The translations under genes were made by a program, and so were the position numbers. From the NCBI GenBank assembly GCA_000310025.1, contig FN648456.1, forward strand, positions 193,799 to 219,952: DNA of 26,154 nucleotides, read 5' to 3'. The notes under the pieces were generated by a model. It saw only the letters and a program-made list of their open reading frames with translations. It was not told the origin of the DNA and did not search any database. Source of the DNA: Ectocarpus siliculosus. Its lineage: Eukaryota > Sar > Phaeophyceae > Ectocarpales > Ectocarpaceae. Of this stretch, positions 10,828 to 21,143 are shown piece after piece (positions within the stretch are counted from its first letter, which is position 1; each line of letters begins with the position of its first letter).

Positions 10828-11889
10828 ACTACTACTACTAGTCAAGGGAAAGGATATCCCCCAGGCAGGCTTCTGCAGCCGAGGTGCGGGAGAGCGTGTA
10901 CACGCGGGAGAATAAGGAGATACGGACGGGTATGGCGAAGACCCTATATGAGAAGGAATCTTCCCGACGAGTGACGTGGACGTCGCCGTTGTCAACCTCG
11001 TTCCCAGCACCCCACTGCCACTGCTATTACCACCGCCGCCGCCTCCGCTGCCGTTGTCACCGCTACTGCTGCCGTTACTTCTGGCACCGTGTCCGTCTCT
11101 ACGGTGGCCATCAACTCCGTCTCCCGTTCTCCCTCTCCCGTCCACCCCGCCCATTGACGGCGACGAAGAAGACGACGAAGACGAGGTCCACCCGGTATCC
11201 CCCCCGGCTCTGCCTCGGCCACTGCTTCTGTTGCCTCCGCCGCCGCCCCCACCGTTCCCCGCAAACCGTAACGGCAACGACGGAAAAGGCGGAGAACGCA
11301 CAACCCGGTCTTGGTCCTCTGTAGGGTATTCGTTTCTGCTGAGACCACCAGCAACGCCGCCATCGCAATCACTTACAACCCCAAACGGCCGGCTGCCCCC
11401 TACGAGAACAGACGACGACAGCGGTGAGGTTTCGAACCCGGGGGCGGACCCGCTAACCTCGCTCGGCGACGGCACAGAGGATGGCCGGGTGTCGTAGCGG
11501 AAACTGTGCGGAAGGCTCATCGGTGATGAGTAGTTTTGGGGGGGACCGTTCCAGCCGGGGTCGGAGGGTGCCGCCGGCGCGGGTTTCCGTTTATTCGTCC
11601 GCTTGGCTGTCCTAGATCTTGGAGCTCCGGGAGTGTCGACGTGGTATTCCCGCGGCTGTGATCGTTCGAGGCCACTGCCACTGTTAGCCTTTTCGGGAGA
11701 GAAAACCACAACGTCGTTAACGGAATGGGTGGGGATCGGGCAGCGACGACGGTGTTGTTGGGGGTGCTGGCATGGACGGAGCGGATGATCGAGGAACACG
11801 ATCCGAAACAACCCGAGAATCCGTAGGTACGATTTAGCCGCTTGGTTGTAGAACTTCCTCAACCAGGGAGTAGAATGTATATCCATCAT
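10420..11889 (-). other. Long Ser/Gly/Arg-rich open reading frame, coding status uncertain
   Basis: One minus-strand frame stays open for 489 codons from an ATG at 11889 to a stop at 10420. The first 60 residues are mixed (MMDIHSTPWLRKFYNQAAKS, with FRIVFLDHP further on). The rest is disordered: Ser/Pro, Gly runs, a Ser tract encoded by a (CAG)n run read as AGC, and Arg-rich ends. It overlaps the last exon of the four-helix membrane-protein gene in another frame and lies in that gene's 3' region. The splice phases of that gene do not lead into this frame. It may be a separate disordered protein, an alternative C-terminus, or simply GC-rich 3' untranslated sequence that happens to lack stops. 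The opposite strand also has long Pro/Leu-rich frames, which argues for low-complexity sequence in general. Confidence 0.3.
10777..10842. repeat. (CTG)n / (CAG)n microsatellite with adjoining (CTA)n
   Basis: About 16 uninterrupted CTG-type triplets on the plus strand are followed by four to five CTA triplets, ending at about 10842. It is the longest pure triplet array in the window. On the minus strand it lies within the Ser-rich open frame. Confidence 0.9.
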
Positions 11890-13763
11890 TCGCGTTTGCA
11901 GGAATCGCCGTGAAGACAAGTATTCTACACTGGAGTGCCTGCTACAAAACGCGCACCACGGTGTTATCAAGCTATTCTCATCTTCGTCCAAGTAAACGAT
12001 GCCGGGTATGGTCGAGATTCGGGGCTTTTCCCGCCTACACCTTGTGTTATTATGTTTTTGCCAACACTCTCCCCAGCACTCGATTTTTGTTTAGGGGTGA
12101 AAAGAAGGTCGTTGCTGTCTGTTGGGCTGCTGCCACGAACCCCCGAGATACCGTCCGAATATGCAGAACCGCACACAGCCCCGGGGTTGGTGCGGTCGAT
12201 ATTCCTAGAACATGCATCACGCACTTGATCGGCGTGTTTTCCTTGAATGCAGCGATTTCTCGGTATACACAGCAGGTAGCAGCTGGTAAATAGCAACGCA
12301 TGAGGACGCACCTGCTCCTCTATCAGGATGGCGTAGAGCAAAACCGAGGCGCAGCCGGAGATGCACAGCGTCGACAGCAGAGTGGGACTGGTGAGCACGG
12401 CTAACGCGTAGCCTCCACCCTTGGGGTGAAGAACGCTTCCCCCAAGCAAGGCATTGAGTCTTGCGCCTGCGCGTATATCCCCATGACAGTGCCAAGAGAC
12501 GACATCGATCAGTGTGGAAGGTTCATGTCGGATCGAAATCCTCAACAACCTATCAAGTACATACATAAATAGCTTGCGCAACAGTACTGTAGGACTACAG
12601 TAGTGCTATTCTCGTGGTGATTTGCTCGGGCATTTCTACCAAATACGGACGTGTAGAAGACACTCCAAGAAGCTACTGTTGTGTACTTCACGTGGGTATA
12701 AAAGACATGTTTTCCACCTCGTTGCTTCTGGGGAAAGGCTGGCGCGAATTCAGCGAACGGCAGAGGAAAAAAGATCACTCGCCGTCGATGGTGAGCTTTT
12801 TTCGTCGGGGAGAAACAAATTGGGGTATACTACAAGAAGGGGCGAGCTGCATACTGAACACGGCAGCAAACGAGTGAAGTGGACTTGACGTGGGATCCGT
12901 TCGTTTCTCCATCACTCACCAATGCACAGGTACACAAACACAACCGTCGTCGAGAAAACTGGCGTGAAGAACCGAAGGCGCCTAATTTTGCACTGGTAGT
13001 GGACCGGGGCGGATTCACCGACGATGCAGTCGACGCCTCCTCTGCTGCAGTGCCAAAACCGAAGGACTGTGTTGTTTGACGTTGCGTGTTACAAGAAACA
13101 GACAGAAAATAGCACCTGGGTTAGTGTCGCGGACAGGAATGCCCCCCAAAACATGTATGCGTGGCTGACGTTCACCAATAGGTGAGGTATGCACCCCCGT
13201 TTTCAGCAGACGTTCGATCCCTGGATGTCCCTTACTACTTACGTATGTAGGTGTCCACCCTTTATAGTTGTCCTTTGGCAGGCCTTTCGCTTACTGGTAT
13301 GTAATAGACACTGTTCTAGATGCACAGCCGATCAATGGGTTTGAGTTCAGCATACTAACACAGGTAAAAGCAAGGAGGAAAGCGCTACCAAGGCCTCGAT
13401 CACCGTCATGTACGCACCAAGCAGAAGGACAGCTGCGGCCGACACCAACGCAGCACTGGACCATCCGGAGAACCATCTCCCCCCCGCTCCTTGTCGCCCT
13501 GACCTACGACGCCGCACGAGGTCTTCCACGCCGTCCAAGTCGCCGATCAAGTGTCGCTCGAAATAGTGCCCCACGGTGACAACCATGAGACTGACGGAGA
13601 GGGCGTGGGCGAGAGTCGCGACAGTGATCAGCTTCTGTCGGAGGAGGTGAATGGCGGCGGTGAAGGCCAACATGAGGGAAACATCGATCACTAGGGTGAG
13701 GTCTTCAAGGAACACTTGCTGAGGAGGAGCAAAGGGAGATTCATGGTGGGCGTCGCCGCTCAT
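11834..13763 (-). CDS. Predicted four-helix membrane protein, family unknown (three exons)
   Basis: Exons 13763-13418, 12466-12312 and 11938-11834 join in phase (1, 0) to give 201 residues ending at TAA. Four hydrophobic segments are visible: LTLVIDVSLMLAFTAAIHLL (about 22-41), ITVATLAHALSVSLMVVTVG, SAALVSAAAVLLL, and LAVLTSPTLLSTLCISGCAS followed by VLLYAIL. An Arg-rich loop (LVRRRRSGRQ) lies between the second and third, and a polar C-tail ends FYSLVEEVLQPSG. No catalytic motif was recognised. A HP.GGG segment before helix 4 faintly recalls HPP-family proteins, but the rest does not fit. The start chosen is MSGDAHHE; an in-frame ATG at 13835 would add 24 residues. Exon 1 could use a later donor, since its frame stays open as a hydrophobic stretch, so the third helix is the least certain part. 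It lies head to head with the DGAT1-like gene. Confidence 0.55.
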
Positions 13764-14024
13764 AGGGCCCGTACACTGTTGAGCAGGTGCAGAGCGCAGG
13801 CGCACAGCAGGCGCACAGCGGCAAGCACATGCCATGCATGCGGCGATGCGGCGAAACTAAAGCCGTTTCATGCGGAGGAACAAGGCGATTTCCGTCTCTT
13901 GAGCAACTCCAAGTCTCCGTTTCTTCATGCCATATTTTCTTCGCTAACGTCTGCTGCCGCCTTCTTCTCGTTCGGGTCCGCATGCCGGTGCAGACTCCAC
14001 CGTCGAACGCGCCTGGCGACGAGG
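13764..14024. promoter_or_regulatory. Shared divergent promoter region
   Basis: Only 261 bp separate the start codon of the minus-strand membrane-protein gene (13763) from that of the plus-strand DGAT1-like gene (14025). Both promoters and 5' leaders must overlap here, or one start is misplaced. The interval contains GCATGC/CATGCATG palindromes around 13832-13841 and repeated gcgcacagc words (13797-13820). No TATA box is obvious. Both start frames are open further upstream, so the true gap may be smaller. This is inference from gene positions. Confidence 0.45.
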
Positions 14025-17000
14025 ATGGCAGCAGCAGTTGTTCGCCCACCCCGGCCGATCAGGGAGAACACTTTTCTGGATGATCCGTCCTTGTATCCAG
14101 AGTACGAGGCGCTCACCAGCACGCTACCCACGCTCCATGCGCTGCGTCGAGGATTTCATGTTCACCGGTAAGCACCGGCATGATATTGCCGACCATGTTC
14201 CCGGCAGGCAGGCAGCGCGCTGCCCGATTTCTTTCTAGTGCCGCTCTGTGTAGCCTTGCTTGGCGAGTAGTGCGTGGTGTGCGGTAGTTGTAGGGTGTCC
14301 CTTCTGTCTGTTTGGTCATTCTAATGTTGCGGCGGCAAAGCGCACATTATTTTTCTCGTCTTGTGACTTTTCTGGCGGAATACCGCCGACGGCCCGGTTG
14401 AAGCAGAAGGGTGTCATCGCCGAACGCCTAACTGCTGCAGGGCACGAAAAGATAACAGCTCACACTGGGCAGGCAGCAGGCGCGAAGATACGCCAGCGTC
14501 TTGCGGATTCCCCTTCCCCAGCAGCATACCCATGTTCACATCAGCACACACAAAGACCATCGCGCGATTTTGTGTTTTTTGCGGGGAGATTTTTTGGTGT
14601 TGGCGTGTTGGTTGTTCGGAATCTTGTGGTCTCGTGCCGCAGGTCCGTTGGCTGCACGGTATTTACCATTTTCCTTGAGGTTGAAGTATTCACGGCGCAT
14701 TCGTAAACTCTTGACTGCTGTAGATGAGCTTCGGCCTTCTTCGGCATGGAGGTATCTAGCCACAAATCGCTTTTGTCATGACTGATACGTCCGCCATTAT
14801 GGCATAACCACCCTATGTTCATGTTTTGCCGTACGTACTGCTGTAGATGATATCCCGCATCGTTTTTGTTGCTATCAAGGCAATCTACAGCAGCAGAGCA
14901 CAAGTACGTTCGAGCCAACGAGAAAAGCATCAAAGGGTTTGAACTACTACTAATATTGCTGTCGTTGGCTTCCCACTTCGGTGCTAAATTGAGCAAACAC
15001 GCCGTGCGTTCCGGAGAAATCGAATAATGATGAGTGTGCACAGGAAAACATTCACGCGTGATTCAACCAGTCTTGCAGGACGCCGCAGCCATCTAATATC
15101 GCGCGGTCCTCACGAAAAACGACCCTGAAGAAGGGCTCGGTATCATCGTGAAGAATAATTCCAGGAGGAAATGCCGTGTGTTCCCTTCAACCAAAAGGGT
15201 GGAAGACGATTCTGCAGACCCGACCAAAGCAGCAGCATCGGACTGCCTTCGCGAGGAATTATGTTAATAAGGAAAAGAACAAAGAGGGGGTAAGCAGACC
15301 CCTAACCTAACCCTAACCCAACTTGCATGCATCATCCATCATATTTGCTCAGTAGGAGAGCCTTGCAAAGGCTACTGCGACTGGCACCATTTGAGCGCTC
15401 TGTCTGTCTCTCTCTGTCTGCCTGTCTGCCTCTCTCTCTCTCTCTCTCTCTTGCTCTCTCTCTCACTCTGCCGGCCCACCCCTTTACGGCACAGGACGGC
15501 GAGCCTGCTGGTCCTATTGGCCGTCTGCATGGCCCTGTCGGGGGTCCCTGTCCCCGCTGCGGACGGAACGGTAGCCGCGGCTGAGTGGCTGGACTTCGCC
15601 TTCCGCTCCATGGCGATCGACAGACTCGTGCACCACTTCGAGGGGATGGGGACCGGCTTTGCCGCTATGTGAGTCATTGTTGCTGCTGCTGCTGTTGTTG
15701 TTGTTGTTGTTGTTGTTGGCGGTTTCCCTGTGCATTCCCGCGGGCGTCCGTATCGAGAGATCCTCGACAATGAGCAACGACGCGGTGACATCTGAGGAAA
15801 GCTTGCGGTATCCAAGAACACACAGAACGCTAACTAGTGTACCCCGAATCTTTCCGTTGCGACATCGAGGTGGTTACCAAGGCGTGGTTCCCCGAGCGTC
15901 GCGCCCGCTCGCGTGAGCCAGCCTGCCACCCCTCGCCGGGTACAACAACCCGACCGCTTCAACCCCCGTGCCCCTGCAAGGTTGGTTGCTGTAGAATCCA
16001 AGAGACCGTAATAACCCCCGAGATCTATGTCGATGCTGCCATTGCTGTCTTCCAACCCCCCCCGACCCCATCCTCCCCCCCCCCGCGCGCGCGCGCTCGT
16101 GTTAGGGGAGTGGTCGCGTCGATATCCATCCTCGTGTACCCGCTGCACTCCCTCCTATCACCGAGGACGACCCCGGCCACCACCGACAACACTGCAACAG
16201 CAGCGCCTTCGAGCGACGGGGGGGGGCGCCCCGTCGGCACGTACGTAGCAGCCGTGGGCCTCCCCTCGGCCGCGGTCTGGGCGTTCGCCGTGTGGGCTCA
16301 ACGGCGGGCCGCGTGGGGGCTCGTGCCGGGGCTGTGGTTGGCCCTGTTCTGCGCGTGCGTGACCCTCAAGATCACGTCCTTTGTGGCGGCGTCGGCGGTG
16401 GCCACACCGCCGCAAACACCTCCTTCTCCGGCGGGGTCATCTTCGGATGCTAGTTCCGCGGAAGCGGCGGCGGCGGCGGCGGCCGCCGGCCCGCGGTCCT
16501 TGACGTTCGGCGAGTACCTCTTCTTCCTGTTCCTGTCTCCCTCACTTGTGTGCGAGGTAGGTCGTCTTCGTTTTTTTTTCTTTGCTCTGATACCTCCCCC
16601 CCCCCCCCGTCAACGGAGTGTTTACGGAGGCACTGACGTGTCCCTTGGGTTGACGGCTCACTCTCTGCTGGAAACCTTTCCGATAGGAAGATTGCTGACA
16701 AAGACTGATTGACTCCCCCCAAAATTGTGCTGTAAGTGCCTGACGTGCAACTGCTTGTTGTGCACCGGAGTGTGATGGTAGCGAGGAGAGCAGAGGTGCT
16801 TGGTCATCACCGGGGGGTCGATGAAAATGGAGGGAGCCCTGTCTCCCTCAGGCGCCCGCGTTCTTGCAATGCTTTGCATTCGAACAGCTGAAGCAACCTG
16901 CAACGATGCTGTATTATGGCTAAGGAGGCACGCCCCTTCGTGACTTCGAGAAATGTTGACAGCGGCAACAATCACTTATCCATATCATCAACCACAGCAA

Positions 17001-19601
17001 ACAACAACAACAACAACTACCTCCACCCCCGCCCGCCCACCCCACCACCAGGTTCGCCTCATGAAGGTCTCCGCCCGCCGACGTAGCCGGCCCCTTCGCG
17101 CGGCCTCCGAGTTCTTCCACGCGGTCCTCACCTTCCTCTGCGCGCACTGCGTCGTGGGCTCCATCCTCGCGCCGTCCCTGCGACTCTTCTTCTCCGCCGT
17201 CAGCCCCGGTTGGGTGGAGGGTGCGGCGGCCGGCTGGGCGGAGCTCGAGGCCGCCGGGGGAGCGGGGTGGCCGTCCTGGACGGCCGGGAGCGCCTTGCTG
17301 GCGGGCGGCGACAAGGAAGACTCTGGTACACGTACATAAACACGCGGCCTTTTGTTTGGCGTCGTAAGGTTCGGGGGGGCGGGAGCGGGGGGGGGGGTTG
17401 GCTGGCGGTGCGCATAGGGTGTTGTTTTTGTTTTGTCTCCGCCCGCCCCGTGTGAGGCAACGTGCTTGCGCCGTGGGCCGGAATGGGGGAGCGTGTCTTG
17501 CTAGCGGCGGACGCTGAGTTTATTCCTTATTCTGTAATTGTTGTTGTTGTCCTTTCGGCCTCATGAAAAAGAGACGGCTACTTGCACTTGCTCCATTCAT
17601 CTAAACCTCACCGACGAGATGCAGACCACGGGTCCCCCAGCTCAATAACGTGCATGCCTCCCGCGCTTAAACCTGTTCTGCAAGCAGGTTTGGGGCAGCT
17701 GGTAGCGCTGGGTTGTTTCCTGTGGATGCTGTTCGGTGAGTGAGCGTGATTGCGATGACCAAGATACGAATGTAAACCCCTTCAGTTTTTCAAATATTTG
17801 GTTTTTTCCAAGTGTGATGAATCGTGGTGGCGGTAATGCGGACCTCTTCAGCTGCAATAATGGGCACAATATAGTCCCATTCTCAGCAATAATGGGCACA
17901 ATATAGTCCCATTCTCAGCAATAATGGGCACAATATAATCCCATTCTCAGCAATAATGGGCACAATATAGTCCCATTCTCAGCAATAATGGGCACAATAT
18001 AGTCCCACTCTTCGCGCGAGTAAGTTATGTGTCGGATGTCAGAACCAAGTCCTGTGAAAGAGTAGCTTGTTGTTTCTTGCGTTTGACTAGATTTCGAACG
18101 GAAACGACTTCGTCTTCCACCTCTTTACCCCCCCCCCCCCCCTTGCAATTTTTTTATATTAAAGTCGTATCCTCAGCTCTCCACTTCATGGTGTTCTACG
18201 CCTTTTGGCACTGCATTTGTCTCGGGATGGCGGAGCTGTGGGGGTTCCCCGATCGCAACCTTTACGGTGAGGGTTCACTTTTTGAGACAACAAGGGTGTA
18301 CGAAGAGGCTGGGGGTTGGGGCGGGTGAGGGAAAGAGAAAATGTGAATGGGAGAGAGATTGGGGGAGAAGAACGACGAGAGAAGCGCCAAGCAGAGGGCA
18401 CAAAAGAGTCGGAGAGAGAGAGACAGGGAGAGGAAGACAGACAGAACAGATGGTGAAGCCGCTGACAAACGCACACATGGCCTGGTCTAAGGGTAGTTGT
18501 GCTCGCTGCTAATAGTGCTGTAGCTGTATCGCAACACCCCGGTGAGAAGTGGCAAATGCTCGCACCCGATCCTCAGTCGGTGTCAATTCATTTCAGCAAG
18601 CCAAACATACCGTCGCGACCTCGCACGTTTGTCGCTTGAAACCCGCCCCCGTCTTCCCACACTGTTCTCGTCCTCCTCCTGTGGCCGCGCGAACGCGAAC
18701 TACATTTTTTTCTCCAGGGTGCTGGTGGCTGCTCTTCGACGAGCCTCGGGACTTCCTCCGGATGTGGTCCACCCCCGTGCACCGCTGGCTTTCCACGTGC
18801 GTCCACTGGCCCATGCTAGAGCTGTGCAGCACCAGCGACGAGGGCGTCGATGGGACCAAGAGTCCTCCTTCTGCTGAGTTGTCGACAGCAACAGCAGAGG
18901 TAGCGGGGGACCCGTCGAAGTGGACATGGGTGCCGGCCGTGCTCGCGACCTTCGTCGTTTCCGGGGTGTTCCACGAGGCGGTGCGTATCGAATACACTAT
19001 TGAGTATGGCGGGGGGGGGTTGTCGGGCGGCATTTCGCGATCCATGACCAACTCGCGATTGCTTCTTGTGAAAACCATGTTGGAACACGACGACATTGCT
19101 CTTCTCGACATGGCGGACTCAGCAACGGTTTCGACTCCCTGTGGAGATGTTGTCCATTTGTTGTCCTCGACCCCTAAACGGTTGTCACGAGGGTCTCTTG
19201 CATGTCTCAACACGATCCACGGATCTTCCGAGCCACAAGTAATGCCGGCACCCTCGAAACTGGAATCCCCGTCGCAGGTGGTTTACATCGCCATGCGAGG
19301 CACCTGCTGGCCGTTCAACACGTTTCTGCTCTGTGTCGGGGGCGTGCTCGTCATATTCTGGGACATCGTGTTCCCGCTCCCTGACCTGAAACCGTCTTCA
19401 GAGTCAGAGGGTGGTAGTCCTCCACAAACGGCAACATTGAGCCCTAGAAATGAAGGGGGTGCTGGGAAGAAGGTGGTGAGGGCCTACGGTCACCGGGGTA
19501 GGATGTCCGCGGCCGCGTTTTGCGTGTCGGTTCAGCTCTCGGCGTTCATCGCCGATTGCGCCGCCTGGCTGTGGTGGAGGCACATCCACATGAAGAATTG
19601 A
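14025..19601 (+). CDS. DGAT1: Diacylglycerol O-acyltransferase 1-like MBOAT enzyme (seven exons)
   Basis: Exons 14025-14167, 15495-15668, 16106-16556, 17052-17325, 18177-18266, 18718-18980 and 19278-19601 join with all phases matching to give 572 residues. DGAT1 enzymes are ER membrane acyltransferases that transfer acyl-CoA to diacylglycerol to make triacylglycerol; sterol acyltransferases are close relatives. Family landmarks in order are the N-terminal arm and first helix (TASLLVLLAVCMAL), a helix ending in LKITSF, FGEYLFFLFLSPSLVCE (DGAT1: YFLFAPTLCYE), MAELWGFPDRNLYGCWW (DGAT1: AELMQFGDREFYRDWWN), FLRMWSTPVHRWL (W.IPVHKW), and FVVSGVFHEA with the catalytic His (about 463). An Ala/Ser-rich insert follows the third exon's helices. 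The FYxDWWN Asn is replaced by Leu, unusual for DGAT1. Intron 6 is 297 nt with no stop in frame. Family secure; substrate (diacylglycerol or sterol) not proven. Confidence 0.85.
14713..14893. repeat. Direct and inverted CTGCTGTAGAT words in intron 1 of the DGAT1-like gene
   Basis: ACTGCTGTAGATGA occurs at 14714-14727 and again at 14837-14850. The inverse, ATCTACAGCAG, lies at 14883-14893, so 14839-14849 and 14883-14893 could pair as an 11-bp stem around a 33-nt loop. TACTGCTGTA also recurs at 20901-20910 with an inverted relative near 20986. These may be ends of small degenerate elements. Confidence 0.5.
15299..15321. repeat. Interstitial telomere-like repeat
   Basis: About four imperfect units of CCCTAA/CCTAA type occur in a row within intron 1 of the DGAT1-like gene. 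CCCTAA is the complement of TTAGGG, a telomere repeat known from many stramenopiles and animals. The array is far too short to be a chromosome end; it may be a scar of break repair or chance. Confidence 0.7.
15398..15475. repeat. (CT)n microsatellite upstream of DGAT1-like exon 2
   Basis: An interrupted CT-rich run with CTGTCTG variants ends about 20 bp before the exon 2 acceptor (15494). It supplies the polypyrimidine tract for that splice site, so length variation could affect splicing. Confidence 0.8.
17854..18013. repeat. Five tandem copies of a 32-bp repeat in intron 4 of the DGAT1-like gene
   Basis: The unit begins GCAATAATGGGCACAATATA and is repeated head to tail at 17854, 17886, 17918, 17950 and 17982. 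Copies are identical apart from one G-to-A change in the third copy and decay at the end of the fifth. Each unit contains AATGGG and CCCATT as inverted arms. The sequence is AT-richer than its surroundings. There are no spacers, so it is a minisatellite and not a CRISPR array. Confidence 0.95.
18342..18450. repeat. GA-rich microsatellite in intron 5 of the DGAT1-like gene
   Basis: A purine-rich stretch of gagaga, gggaga and acagaca units on the plus strand is interrupted by unique bases. It lies between the donor at 18267 and the acceptor before 18718 and has no coding meaning on either strand. Confidence 0.7.
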
Positions 19602-21143
19602 CTTCTTCAATAGAGTGGATGTGTCCTACCATTCTTGCATCGAAACGAACGTTTCAACGTTGTTGTCTAGAAGCCGGCCAAGCCGGTGTTTCGAATCGGA
19701 CATGGCCATTGCCATTGTGTGTAGTGAAACCGCCGCCCCAAGATGATTTGCTGACCAACATGTGTTTGTGTACGTCTTAACCTTGCGTTCGAAAGAGTTG
19801 TGGGTTGCTGACGCGGTATGGGTTTCGTGGCGACACGTCCAGTCGCGATAAGACTTGATTTCCACCCACGCCAGTGTGCTGTGTTTCTCGTTCTGAAAAT
19901 ATTGGTCGTCGCTACAGTACCATCGAAAGGTTTAATGCGTTGTGAAGACATGGGAGGTTGCCGGCGACAAAAGGAGCTGTACAGCTGTATATGGCAATAA
20001 CGGAATTAATGAATGTGAAATCATTGGTGTGGTTCATGGGTGATGCGCTTTCTCGAGGTGAACATGCTACACCTTTTTGCCGCGGCTTGTGCCCAGGGTT
20101 GTTGTGCGAAGAGTCCGGCGACCTGTAGCGTGTGGGGGCGTTTGTGTGCGTGCTGTACGTGTGTCAGGCATAGTCTAGAAGATATTGTGGTTGTTGTTAC
20201 ACCTCTTATGTAGATCCTAGTCGATCTGATGAAACCTGAAAAAGAAGCAACGCCAGATTATTCTGAGTGACCCCGGCTTGTACGCCCGCAACAAACGAAA
20301 CGTGTAGTCCGAGGCGTTCAGAATAGACGGGTGGCAGATTGATGTCCTCCGGGTATCTGATGTCTATAGTACTCTCTGTTGGTTAGCAAATCCTGCCCAT
20401 GTGTTCGGTAGGAAATGCCTCCCCTACGCCCATCTCCCACGACTAAAAACAAGGGTTTGGGCTCGCGCTGGTACCTTCCGAACCAGCACATCTACTCGCA
20501 AAGAGTGAGTGAAATCATTCCTTCAGCACGGCTTTTCGAAGACCCAAACTCTGCCGTAGAGTCCCATCGATCATCCCTTCTCCCAGTCATGCGGTGCAAG
20601 TTGAGACGCCTCCCTCTCTTACTTGTCTCCCTCTCGTCTCTCCTCTCTCCTCTCTCCTCACTCTCTTCTTCGCATTTACTCTTCTTCGCAGTTGCGGCGC
20701 ATACACAGTCAGTTTTCCCGGTTGGAGTGAGTGTCATACAAAAAAAACTGCCTTGCCCACGCCAAGCCAACCTGACGCTACCAATGCATACAGACGAACG
20801 CAGAAACATCACAGGCGTTGAGAGATAAATCAGTATGCAGTGCGCTTCCGAGACGAGACAGAGTTTTTGAATCTACGTGCGTAAACATGTCACGATTTCC
20901 TACTGCTGTACGCATGTGGTGCGGTGGACCGGTGGTTCAAGCGGCGCAATTTGTGCCGGTTCACTTGATTGAGGGATCGGTACAACACAGCAGTAGAAGT
21001 CTAACAAGGCTCGGAAACGACTTTTTTTGCGCGCGGTACGCGCACATTCACCATATCTGAAGCATACTGCTGTTCTTTTGGTAAGCAAGGAGCTCCGAGT
21101 CCTGACGGTCAGCTGTTTCTTCCCAGGCAGCCCGCAAAGAGCG
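19602..21143. other. 3' flank of the DGAT1-like gene and gene-free stretch
   Basis: The T/G-rich part just after the DGAT1-like stop is probably its 3' untranslated region. A CT/TC-rich stretch lies at about 20607-20690. The plus-strand frame across it (20415-20828) is Leu/Ser-rich because of that repeat and has no splice support. Near 20901-20998 TACTGCTGTA and an inverted copy flank about 75 bp, and another copy lies near 21064. A pyrimidine-rich acceptor (tgtttcttcccag, ending 21126) just before the next gene's start suggests a 5' untranslated intron. Confidence 0.45.

Noticed and set aside
10299-11497. Plus-strand frames rich in Leu, Pro and Cys (180 and 173 codons)
   Set aside because: They are shadows of the CTG repeat and of GC-rich sequence opposite the minus-strand Ser-rich frame, without splice support or any domain.
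12312-12466. HPP-family assignment for the membrane protein, from the HP.GGG segment
   Set aside because: The HPP motif itself, the SP.AQPRN loop and the expected helix spacing are absent.
13195-13235. GTTCGATCCC, resembling a tRNA T-arm
   Set aside because: No acceptor stem, D-arm or anticodon arm can be folded from the flanking sequence.
13925-14131. Minus-strand frame opposite DGAT1-like exon 1
   Set aside because: It has no ATG at its start, and the plus strand has an ATG, a family-like sequence and a perfect gtaagc donor in phase with the next exon.
17854-18013. Regular 32-bp repeats considered as a CRISPR array
   Set aside because: The copies are directly adjacent with no unique spacers, no cas genes are near, and the array lies in an intron of a eukaryotic gene.
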